NCBI GenBank assembly: GCA_049596955.1 | Contig: JBMYMD010000020.1 | Span: 1-29,616 of the forward strand | DNA from: UBA3478 sp049596955 | GTDB taxonomy: Bacteria > Bacteroidota > Bacteroidia > Flavobacteriales > Flavobacteriaceae | Direction of reading: 5' to 3' | Length of the DNA stretch: 29,616 bases | In this document: one piece after another, positions 16,511 through 23,565 of the stretch | How the letters are laid out: the number at the start of each line of letters is the position of its first letter | Numbering within the stretch: the first letter of the stretch is position 1 | The notes under the pieces: generated by a model | What the model saw: the letters and a program-made list of their open reading frames with translations, nothing else | The model's database searches: none | What the model was told of the DNA's origin: nothing | Program-made: the position numbers and the translations under genes

Positions 16511-16606
16511 TTAATAGGTTTGAAAAAAAACTACTTTTAGAATAATGATTGTTAAAGCTATTCCTATTATGACACCGATACCTACAGATGTTAGAATAGC
16601 CTTCAT
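16511..16606 (-). CDS. 31-residue single-span membrane peptide
   Basis: A small ORF, ATG at 16606 to TAA at 16511, read from the minus strand. It begins MKAILTSVGIGVIIG, continues as a single hydrophobic helix with Ile/Val/Gly (about 4-27) and ends KVVFFQTY. Its TAA abuts the ATG of the Kazal gene with no base between, and its own ATG is 3 nt after the TGA of the 49-residue gene. Tight spacing on both sides and the clean membrane-helix composition support it as real. Role unknown: a membrane adaptor or a leader for coupled translation of the inhibitor are both possible. Confidence 0.6.
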   Translation of the reverse strand: MKAILTSVGIGVIIGIALTIIILKVVFFQTY

Positions 16607-16609
16607 AAC

Positions 16610-16759
16610 TCAATTTAGTTCTGGAATTTGGCACAAAAGATTAATCTTCTTTTGAAATTTAGATTCGTTTTGAAACAAATTATTGATGACCTCTTGGCGT
16701 TCTTTATGGGTAAGAATAAGTTCTTGAAAGTCAATGTTTACGCCCTGCGCTTTGATCAT
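16610..16759 (-). CDS. 49-residue soluble hypothetical protein
   Basis: ATG at 16759 to TGA at 16610 on the minus strand. It starts MIKAQGVNIDFQELILTHKE and is rich in Lys, Gln, Glu and Asn with a predicted helical run (HKERQEVINNLFQNESKFQK), one Cys at residue 43, no signal and no membrane segment. I do not recognise it. It opens a three-gene unit: 3 nt to the membrane peptide and then 0 nt to the Kazal gene. A gene of this size may be missed by standard gene calling. Confidence 0.5.
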   Translation of the reverse strand: MIKAQGVNIDFQELILTHKERQEVINNLFQNESKFQKKINLLCQIPELN

Positions 16760-16788
16760 GAATGTAGAGATTTGTGTAATTGGTCGGC

Positions 16789-16805
16789 ATTAAGATACAC
16801 TTAAT
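16789..16805. promoter_or_regulatory. Inverted repeat upstream of the micro-operon, candidate operator
   Basis: ATTAAG and CTTAAT are perfect 6-nt arms around ATACA, ending 29 nt before the ATG at 16759 (minus strand). A second, separate inverted repeat, GATGT-TTTTG-ACATC, lies one base further on at 16807-16821. Two adjacent dyads just ahead of a start suggest protein binding, but they may be chance in AT-rich DNA. Confidence 0.3.
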
Positions 16806-16806
16806 C

Positions 16807-16821
16807 GATGTTTTTGACATC
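16807..16821. repeat. Short perfect hairpin next to the dyad at 16789
   Basis: GATGT and ACATC arms (5 bp) with loop TTTTG. There is no T-run on the minus strand after it, so it is not a convincing terminator of the DUF819 gene, whose stop is about 120 nt upstream. It may belong to the control region of the micro-operon. Confidence 0.25.
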
Positions 16822-16939
16822 ATAAACCAATCTTTTTTTTCTAATCAAATGAAAATGAACGGCTTAAAATAAAAAATATATAAAGTAATGTTGATTTTTC
16901 TTACAAATAAATTAATGTTTTTTGATTTGAAATTAAGCT

Positions 16940-18076
16940 TTAGAGTAGGTAAATCACTAAAAAACCTAAATAGGTGCCTAAAGCATTTCCCAATGTTCCA
17001 ACGAGAATGGCAGGCAAGATCAATTCATTTCTTTTAAAGGTTTCGGCTAGTGCTATAGCTGTTGTTCCTCCACCCACATTAGCCTGACTTACAATAGCAA
17101 TCATTTGCCAATCTCTGTAGAACAATCCTCCAATCAGCACAGTTCCAATGCCGTGTAATAACACTGCTATGCTCGTAAATAGTAGTAAGCTAACACCTAT
17201 TTCTTTTAAAGCGCTCACAGCAGAGAGTTCACAATACGCTCCAATAACAGCCAGAAAAAGATTTACCAAGAAAAGACCTAAGGTGTGACTTCCTTTGAGT
17301 TTTGATACTGCGGGGATTTGTGCGAGTAAAATACCAAGGGTCGATAAAATCAAAATAAAGGGGACTTTTGGAAAGTATTCCGATAAAAGGTCTGACACTA
17401 AAAAAGCGGCCACTCCTAAGAAACTCAACCAAACTAAAGAATGCATATCAATGGCAGACTCTGTGCGTTTTGCGATGGGCTGCGCTTTTGCTGCATCTTG
17501 CTTTTTAGATTTCCAGATTTTGTGCATAAAAATGGGTATGGTCAAAGTGACGATGATCCATAATGTGGTTACTACATTGTCTACCGCAATTGTCCCTGCG
17601 TAGAGTACGCCTTTTTTCTGAAAGTCGTATTCTAAGGCGATCGCATTGAAATTGACACTTCCACCTGTGTATGTGCCAGTTAACATACCTGCAATAATGC
17701 GAGCGTCTTCACCTAGTGTTTTTTCTGGAGAGATAATCATCCATGCCAATAAAATGCCTAGGGTGGTCATAACTGATCCTATAAGGAACAAGCCAATCAT
17801 GGGTAAGCCTGCCTTTCGAATAGAGGCTAAATTCACATTGAGTAAAAGAAAAAAGATTGAAATCGGAGCGATGTAGGTGAATATACTATCGTACAGCGGT
17901 ATGCTGTTCGAAGCCGAAGGAATCAACTTTAAATTAGCTGCTATGGCTGTAAATACGATAACTAATAATGATGCGCCGACTTGTTTACCCCACTTTGTTT
18001 TGGCCGCTTGCGATGCCAAAATCAGCATTAAAAACAGCACTGCTAACACATAAATGATATTCGAGGTAAAGCTCAT
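16940..18076 (-). CDS. DUF819 family integral membrane protein
   Basis: A 378-residue inner-membrane protein with about ten or more hydrophobic helices. The segment ARIIAGMLTGTYTGGSVNFN followed by AIALEYDF (about 124-152) and the mirrored ANVGGGTTAIALAETF near 334-350 are the paired glycine-rich motifs of DUF819 (YjcL of Bacillus is a member). The inverted repeat of two halves suggests a secondary transporter of the elevator or bile-acid-symporter type, but no substrate is known. It lies 11 nt after the Atl1-like gene, at the end of the long minus-strand operon, and may be a passenger rather than part of the envelope machinery. Confidence 0.85.
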   Translation of the reverse strand: MSFTSNIIYVLAVLFLMLILASQAAKTKWGKQVGASLLVIVFTAIAANLKLIPSASNSIPLYDSIFTYIAPISIFFLLLNVNLASIRKAGLPMIGLFLIGSVMTTLGILLAWMIISPEKTLGEDARIIAGMLTGTYTGGSVNFNAIALEYDFQKKGVLYAGTIAVDNVVTTLWIIVTLTIPIFMHKIWKSKKQDAAKAQPIAKRTESAIDMHSLVWLSFLGVAAFLVSDLLSEYFPKVPFILILSTLGILLAQIPAVSKLKGSHTLGLFLVNLFLAVIGAYCELSAVSALKEIGVSLLLFTSIAVLLHGIGTVLIGGLFYRDWQMIAIVSQANVGGGTTAIALAETFKRNELILPAILVGTLGNALGTYLGFLVIYLL

Positions 18077-18087
18077 AGTATTCTTTC

Positions 18088-18495
18088 TTAAAAGGTTTCT
18101 TTAAGTCGCATCTCTTCAATAAAATTCGGTCCAAAACTCAGTTTTTTAGCCAATTCACTTTTGGGGTCGACTATACGCCAAAAAGGACAAAGGTCTGTGG
18201 CTTCTGCACTCAGTTGCCATTTTTCGTAATGGTATTCACAAACAATTCTCAAAAAAATCCCGGAAGTCATCGGACAAGTAAAATCGGCACCTGCTTCAAT
18301 GGCTAAATCATTACGCATGGTTTGAACCTCTGAAAAATTGCCTTTTTCACAGTGATAGATATAATCTTGGATTAATTTGGGAGTAGGAATAAGCATGCGA
18401 CTTCCCGCATCCATACCCCAAAAGGCTTTTTCGATGGTCTTAATTTGGGGCTGTTTGCCATTATTGAATTTTTCTTCCCATGTTTTTTTTGCCAT
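18088..18495 (-). CDS. MGMT/Atl1-like (alkyltransferase-like) family protein
   Basis: A 135-residue cytoplasmic protein. The central piece, SRMLIPTPKLIQDYIYHCEK then EVQTMRNDLAIEAGADFTCPMTSGIFLRI and a late PFWRIVDP, matches a group usually annotated as MGMT family, which carries the winged-helix DNA-binding part of O6-alkylguanine transferases but not the PCHR active-site box. A Cys stands in FTCP instead. By analogy with Atl1 it might bind damaged or flipped bases, but this is unproven. An in-frame GTG is at 18498; the ATG at 18495 is preferred. It begins 4 nt after the LolA-like stop. Its DNA-related character is at odds with the envelope genes around it. Confidence 0.6.
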   Translation of the reverse strand: MAKKTWEEKFNNGKQPQIKTIEKAFWGMDAGSRMLIPTPKLIQDYIYHCEKGNFSEVQTMRNDLAIEAGADFTCPMTSGIFLRIVCEYHYEKWQLSAEATDLCPFWRIVDPKSELAKKLSFGPNFIEEMRLKETF

Positions 18496-18499
18496 CACA

Positions 18500-19252
18500 T
18501 CAGTTTTTAAGTGTGGATTTTAGAAAAAGTCGATCGGCAATAACTGGATTAAAAATGATTTCATTGACTATAAAATCAGTGCCTTGACCGTCTTTGAGCA
18601 TATCCTTATAGTTGATTTTGGTGGGATACCAACGGCCTTGAATTTGCTTGACCTCACTCAAACTCGTTTTTTTAAGCAGTTTACCACTCTTCGCATAGAG
18701 CTCTTCTTTGAGCGGAACAAAGCGCGCTGTGTCAATCCAAAGTATTCTTTTGTAATAGCTGACATCCTCAACCTTGCCCAATAATTCCATTTTATAGGTT
18801 TGACGATTATCTAATTCTTCAATACCTAGAACACTTGGGGTATAGATGTCGGTTAACTTGCGCTCTTCCATCATGTCTTCATAAGAAAGATCAGAACCCA
18901 TAACAGATTGACGCAATAAATGTCCAGAGAGTTGAATGATACGATCTGTAGCTGGTGAGTAGATCCAAAGTCGATCTTCTAACTTGAGCATTTTAGTTCC
19001 TTTTTCACGCTCTGGTGAAAGGTATTCGGTAAAATGCTTGTCACTGCCTCTTGAATAGCCTTTTGATTTTATGGTGCGGCTTTTTCGCTTGCCGTAAACG
19101 ATCATTTCTGAACTTACAATTTGAGTATCAGCAATCATATTTGCATCTACCTTTTTGAGAATTTCATCAGCAGTCATGTTTACGCTTTGGCCTTGAAGTG
19201 TAAAGGAAGATCCAAAAATGAAAAGAAGTACTATTCTTGAAATGCTATTCAT
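18500..19252 (-). CDS. LolA-like outer-membrane lipoprotein-sorting protein
   Basis: A 250-residue periplasmic protein with a signal peptide (cut near LQGQS, residue 22). It has the sequence of the LolA/LolB-like carrier group often annotated as outer membrane lipoprotein-sorting protein: ADEILKKVDANM, then GTKMLKLEDRLWIYSPATDR, MGSDLSYEDMMEER and RFVPLKEELYAKSGKLLKK. These form half a beta-barrel with a greasy cavity that shields acyl chains. The KMLKLEDRLWIYSP and SDLSYED blocks set it apart from canonical LolA of about 200 residues; in other phyla this type pairs with MMPL or ABC exporters. It begins 11 nt after the second permease, so it is probably the periplasmic carrier served by that transporter. 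Cargo unknown. Confidence 0.85.
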   Translation of the reverse strand: MNSISRIVLLFIFGSSFTLQGQSVNMTADEILKKVDANMIADTQIVSSEMIVYGKRKSRTIKSKGYSRGSDKHFTEYLSPEREKGTKMLKLEDRLWIYSPATDRIIQLSGHLLRQSVMGSDLSYEDMMEERKLTDIYTPSVLGIEELDNRQTYKMELLGKVEDVSYYKRILWIDTARFVPLKEELYAKSGKLLKKTSLSEVKQIQGRWYPTKINYKDMLKDGQGTDFIVNEIIFNPVIADRLFLKSTLKN

Positions 19253-19263
19253 AAGTTGTAAAG

Positions 19264-20538
19264 TTAAACCTCTAATTCGTTAAATAGTCTCGCGGTATCT
19301 CTTTTGAAAATCGCACGACCAGAGAGCATCGTTCCAAAAAGCATGGAAAGTAAACCAGGAATAAAGCCGATAAAAAAGAGATTGCTAGTCACTCTTGCTC
19401 GGATCACAGAGGGCATAATTATGGTTGAGTTTTCAATGTATTTAGAAATGTCAATGCCGACGATTTGTAGATAATAGGTTCCTGCAAGTCCTATAGATGT
19501 CCCTATAAGAGAACCTATTATTCCTATAATACTCGCTTCTGCTAACAAGAGTCGATATACTTTCCGCTTAGATTCTCCCAAGGCTAATCGAATCCCAAAT
19601 TCTTTATATCGTCTAAGGCCACCTATGAGTCCAGTATTCCACAAGACAATAGACATGGCAAAGACAAAAATGAATATAAATAAGGATACCACAGTTTGAG
19701 AATAATCAAGGGTAGAGCCAAGGTTATTTTGCTGTTTTAAGGTGAGCATTACGGGTGCGTACTCATCCTCGCTTTTGTCGTATTGAGCATTGAATGTTGT
19801 TGCAATTTCGCTTGCTCTAGTATCATCGTAAATTTCAAAAGGTAAATAACCTAGAAGTTCTCCACTGCCATCTTGCATGTCTAATACGCGCTGAGCATCT
19901 GTTATATCAATTACGAATGCGCCTTTATCCATTGCTGGCATACCGAATTTTACTGTTCCGATTAAAATGAACTTGTAGAAAACCATACTGCCTTCCATAC
20001 TTGAGCCAAAAAAGGTCAGCTCTTCACCTAAATCGACCTCAAGTTTTTGAGCAAAAAATTCACTTAATACTACTTCACCTGGGTTTTGAGGTAAACGTCC
20101 TCTAACTAAAGCCTTATCTAAATTTAGACGCGCTCCTTCACCCGAATTTGGATTTAAAAGGTTTACCGCCAAGCCCATTCCTGGTCCTTGACTTTTGGTG
20201 TCTCCGTTTTGATCAGGGACATCTAAGATTCCTCCAAAACGAATTCGAGGGGTCCATAGCACATCTGGAAATTGGGTTTGTAAAGAAGCCGTAAGTTCCT
20301 CAAGTCCCAAGAGGGCCAAATCATTTGGGATTTGATCTTTGTTTTCTGCATAAGGTTTAGTCATGACTTTAAGGTGCCCTGTATCGAGTTTTGCATTTTG
20401 ATCTACGATATCTGAAAGTGCACCTGTTACATATCCAGTGGTTAAAACCGTCAAAGTCACCCCTATGCTGATAATGACAATGGGAATCAAACTTTTACTT
20501 CGATCTCTTAGAATACCCTTAATTAAAAATGAAATCAT
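19264..20538 (-). CDS. FtsX/MacB-type ABC transporter permease (LolC/LolE-like), second of pair
   Basis: A 424-residue inner-membrane protein with the four-helix FtsX layout: one helix near the N-terminus (about 14-37), a large periplasmic domain (about 40-275), and three helices towards the C-terminus (about 280-405). The periplasmic part carries the GRLPQNPGEVVLSEFFAQKL segment typical of MacB_PCD domains. GLRRYKEFGIRLALGESKRKVYRLLLAEA (residues about 308-336) is the coupling region that contacts the ATPase. It overlaps the other permease by ATGA (start 20538, previous stop 20535). LolE, MacB or another lipid exporter cannot be separated without alignment; the LolA-like gene next door favours a Lol-type job. 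Confidence 0.88.
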   Translation of the reverse strand: MISFLIKGILRDRSKSLIPIVIISIGVTLTVLTTGYVTGALSDIVDQNAKLDTGHLKVMTKPYAENKDQIPNDLALLGLEELTASLQTQFPDVLWTPRIRFGGILDVPDQNGDTKSQGPGMGLAVNLLNPNSGEGARLNLDKALVRGRLPQNPGEVVLSEFFAQKLEVDLGEELTFFGSSMEGSMVFYKFILIGTVKFGMPAMDKGAFVIDITDAQRVLDMQDGSGELLGYLPFEIYDDTRASEIATTFNAQYDKSEDEYAPVMLTLKQQNNLGSTLDYSQTVVSLFIFIFVFAMSIVLWNTGLIGGLRRYKEFGIRLALGESKRKVYRLLLAEASIIGIIGSLIGTSIGLAGTYYLQIVGIDISKYIENSTIIMPSVIRARVTSNLFFIGFIPGLLSMLFGTMLSGRAIFKRDTARLFNELEV

Positions 20539-21689
20539 TGTATTTTTCCTTTAAGGGCCGAGACCGGATTAATTTTTGCGATTTTTCGGGCAGGTAAAAA
20601 ACTCACTATTGTAGAGGCCAGTACAACGAGAATTACAGTTCCTATGACAAGTGAAAAGCCATATATAGGGAAAATACGCTCGGCAATAGCCAAGCCCACT
20701 TCTTGGTCTGCTTCGGCCACAGGGATTCCAATTTTCTTGATGAAGATGAAAAAGGGAGTTCCGTATAAACTGGCCAGAAAAAGTGCGAGAATACTGTACA
20801 TACTGCCTTCTACCGTAAAGAGGCCTACCACTTTACGCCTAGTCATTCCCAGGGCCACATAAGTACCTATTTCTTTTTGCCTTCTGAAGATTGAAAGCAC
20901 CTGAGTATCAAATATAGCCAGTAGCGCAATGGCTAGTAATAAAATGTACATGATTGAAGAACTGATTTTTTTGGTGGCTATAATCTCTTCAATGGTGCTC
21001 AGTAATTCTTTTTGGCTGTAGAAATTCCATAGTGTTGATTCAAGTGGAGCAGAGGCCTCATTTAAGACCAAAAGTGTCGCTTCGTTGACTTGAGCAGTCA
21101 TTTGCCATAAATCATTGATGTTCATCCAAATTTGACCGTCGTCAATGGTCGGTACATTAGAATCAAAAATGGCTGATATATATATTGTATTGGCGTCATA
21201 AGTTCCGTTGACATCCCTCCAACGCAGCAGAACTTCATCACCAACATTGAGTTTTGAGGAGGCCGCAAAGCGTTTTCCTATAATGACAGGATATTGGTTT
21301 TCTTGTGCGTTTAAATGAGAGGTGGGCAGTAGTAGTGTTTGTTGGTCTGCAGCAATTCCTTTTAAAACGATGTTCATCATTCGCCCTTCAGGATAAATTG
21401 AAGCCTGATGAATGAGAATCGGTGTCAGGTCAGGACGATTCTCTGGAATTGGCGCATGGCTATCTAAAATGGTGTAGGGATCATAAGGGTCGTAGTCTTT
21501 GTGACGAAGCTGCCCATAGCCGTATTCCCATTCTATGGTATCTTTTTTGGCCTGTGCATTCCAGCCGTCCATTACCCCGTTTAAAAAGATGATGATGACA
21601 AAAGAAAACGAGAGTACGATCACATTAAGTATCGTGCGCAAGCCTGCTCCGTAGATGTTTTTAAATGCTAATTTGAGGGCGAGTTTCAT
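20535..21689 (-). CDS. FtsX/MacB-type ABC transporter permease (LolC/LolE-like), first of pair
   Basis: A 384-residue inner-membrane protein of the FtsX fold: helix at about 17-38, periplasmic domain with GKRFAASSKLNVGDEVLLRW, and three C-terminal helices (about 244-265, 290-312, 348-368). The coupling segment is FRRQKEIGTYVALGMTRRKV, and it ends ARKIAKINPVSALKG, the usual close of this family. It differs clearly in sequence from the second permease, so the two probably form a heterodimer as LolC and LolE do. Its start overlaps the ATPase stop (ATGA) and its stop overlaps the next start, so all three are translated together. Confidence 0.88.
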   Translation of the reverse strand: MKLALKLAFKNIYGAGLRTILNVIVLSFSFVIIIFLNGVMDGWNAQAKKDTIEWEYGYGQLRHKDYDPYDPYTILDSHAPIPENRPDLTPILIHQASIYPEGRMMNIVLKGIAADQQTLLLPTSHLNAQENQYPVIIGKRFAASSKLNVGDEVLLRWRDVNGTYDANTIYISAIFDSNVPTIDDGQIWMNINDLWQMTAQVNEATLLVLNEASAPLESTLWNFYSQKELLSTIEEIIATKKISSSIMYILLLAIALLAIFDTQVLSIFRRQKEIGTYVALGMTRRKVVGLFTVEGSMYSILALFLASLYGTPFFIFIKKIGIPVAEADQEVGLAIAERIFPIYGFSLVIGTVILVVLASTIVSFLPARKIAKINPVSALKGKIQ

Positions 21690-22396
21690 GCGAATTTAGG
21701 ATTTGAAATTTCCTCATCATTTTCAATGCGACCGTCTCTAAGGTGGATAATTCTATTGAGGTAGCCCATTACTTTTTCGTCATGGGTAGAGAAAATAAAA
21801 CTCGTTCCCAATTCTCGATTTAGGGTCTTCATGGTTTTTAAAATACCATGAGCGTTTTCAGCATCTAAATTAGCTGTGGGTTCATCGGCCAGTAAAAGTT
21901 CTGGTTTTTTAACCATTGCTCTTGCGATGGCCACTCTTTGGCTCTCTCCACCGGATAATTTATTCGGCTTTTTAGCTGCTTTATCTGCCAACCCAACCCA
22001 TTCAAGGGCCTGCATTACCGCTTTTTTTCGTTCACTTGAGCTTTTTTTCTGCAGCAGCAATGCAAATTCTACATTCTCAAAAACGGTGTAGACCGGTAAA
22101 AGATTAAAGACTTGAAAAATGAAACCTATATGGTAGTTTCTAAGGTCTGCACTGCTCTGGTGTGATAGACTTGAAATGTCATGCCCCAAGACTGTTGCAG
22201 AACCTGTAGTGGGTTGATCGAGTGAACCTAAAATATTGAGCAAGGTGGTTTTTCCTGATCCACTTGGCCCAACAATACCTGAGAATTCACCTTTGAAAAA
22301 CTGAGTCGTTAGGTTTTTTAAAGCAAAAAAGGAATTGTCAGCTACGGGATAGCTCTTGCTTAAATCTTTAAGTTCTATGATTAGGTTTTCTTTCAT
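21686..22396 (-). CDS. ABC transporter ATPase (LolD/MacB family)
   Basis: A 236-residue cytoplasmic ATPase that would drive the two FtsX-type permeases. Walker A is GPSGSGKT (43-50 counted from the ATG), signature LSGGESQRVAIARAM, Walker B ELLLADEPTANLD, and the switch His in FSTHD. The QVFNLLPVYTVFENVEFALLL stretch after the Q-loop is typical of the LolD/MacB/FtsE group. A TTG at 22402 is in frame, but the ATG at 22396 is taken as start because it lies 2 nt after the preceding stop. The stop overlaps the permease start. Confidence 0.93.
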   Translation of the reverse strand: MKENLIIELKDLSKSYPVADNSFFALKNLTTQFFKGEFSGIVGPSGSGKTTLLNILGSLDQPTTGSATVLGHDISSLSHQSSADLRNYHIGFIFQVFNLLPVYTVFENVEFALLLQKKSSSERKKAVMQALEWVGLADKAAKKPNKLSGGESQRVAIARAMVKKPELLLADEPTANLDAENAHGILKTMKTLNRELGTSFIFSTHDEKVMGYLNRIIHLRDGRIENDEEISNPKFA

Positions 22397-22398
22397 AT

Positions 22399-23562
22399 TC
22401 AATGATTGTAAATCAATAGTAGTTGTAGGCCAGGTCCTGAAAAGGTATATAAAATTTCATTTTGTTGTGCAGCCTCGAATTGATTGGAGTTGTAATAAGC
22501 GATAAGATAAGCACTAATTTTATTGAACTGTTCTTGATAGTTCAACACCAGAGAATTTTGATTGGTAGACCACTGGTGGTAGACTAAAAAGCTAATGGAA
22601 TTAAATAGGCCTAAAGGATAATTTGCATTAATCGCAGAAACATGTGAAGCTTGGTTTTCAAAGGCGTGTTCAGCTCCAAAACTACTGATTAAATGTTCGC
22701 CTATCAGGTGTAATCCATTTCCGATGCCAAAGGTGTAATCAGCTCCTAGCGTGCTCAAAAATTGATGTTTAAATAGGCCTATGGATTGGGTGCGTTGAAT
22801 GTAGGTAGATTCGGTCCAAAGTCCAATGCCTAAATCCCATTTTGCATCTAAACCCAAGCGATATTCTGGACTCTCACCGAAGTAATCAATAAGGTTGTTT
22901 TCTGTGAAATCAGTGGTTCGATAGTGGTAGGTTAGTCCCCACTCTCCCTTGGGTACTAAAAATTGAAAACGCCCACCCCATTCTGTTTTTGTTTTAGAGG
23001 AATTGAAGAGGTCGAAACCTCGGGGTTTTTGATTTCCGTATAAACTCCACAACCAAAGATTAGTATTGTTTTTAAAATAATACCGTATGAGCAGCCCGTA
23101 AACCCCATTAGTGAGTGCAAGTGGATCTCTGGGATCGATTTGGTTAAACCATTGTAACGGTCGAAGTAGAGATGCTGCGCCAAAGTCAATTTTTTGAAGA
23201 CCCAATCGAAATTCCCATTCTTTGTTGAGGTATCTGATCCAAGCTCTATAAGGGGCTAGATCGGTATTGATTTGTGCCGTGGAGTTCAGTGATTTAAAGG
23301 CGCTTGCATTAGCGGCTACTTGAATACTCCAAGATTGAAGACTGTCTTGGGCTGACTCAAAGTTGAATTCTGGTAGGTATCGCCCACCCCAAAACAAGGA
23401 ACTATTTTCTTGTAAACCTTGATTGGCTTGAAGTTGAATCTGTCCATCAAATTCTATACGTTGAGCGTTTAAAGCCGTTGAACTCAAAAACGCGCTGAGC
23501 ATAAAACCGATAAAACCATACTTTAGCCTTAAGCCTTTATGTTTTACCTGTTTTAATTTCAA
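22399..23562 (-). CDS. Outer-membrane beta-barrel protein (porin-like)
   Basis: A 387-residue protein with a long signal peptide (basic 2-14, hydrophobic core 15-30, cut near LNAQR) and a body of amphipathic strands such as WSIQVAANASAFKSL, WEFRLGLQKIDFGAA and GEWGLTYHYRTTDF, with many aromatic residues at strand ends. The segment FRLGLQKIDFGAASLLRPL with NQIDPRDPLAL recalls barrels that are encoded with LolA-like and RND/MMPL genes in proteobacteria, but I cannot name the family with certainty. Start is TTG: no ATG is available before residue 21, which would delete the basic region of the signal. The TTG is 3 nt after the TAA of the preceding gene. It is followed 2 nt later by the ATPase, suggesting it is the outer-membrane end of the same system. 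Confidence 0.75.
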   Translation of the reverse strand: MKLKQVKHKGLRLKYGFIGFMLSAFLSSTALNAQRIEFDGQIQLQANQGLQENSSLFWGGRYLPEFNFESAQDSLQSWSIQVAANASAFKSLNSTAQINTDLAPYRAWIRYLNKEWEFRLGLQKIDFGAASLLRPLQWFNQIDPRDPLALTNGVYGLLIRYYFKNNTNLWLWSLYGNQKPRGFDLFNSSKTKTEWGGRFQFLVPKGEWGLTYHYRTTDFTENNLIDYFGESPEYRLGLDAKWDLGIGLWTESTYIQRTQSIGLFKHQFLSTLGADYTFGIGNGLHLIGEHLISSFGAEHAFENQASHVSAINANYPLGLFNSISFLVYHQWSTNQNSLVLNYQEQFNKISAYLIAYYNSNQFEAAQQNEILYTFSGPGLQLLLIYNH

Positions 23563-23565
23563 ATC

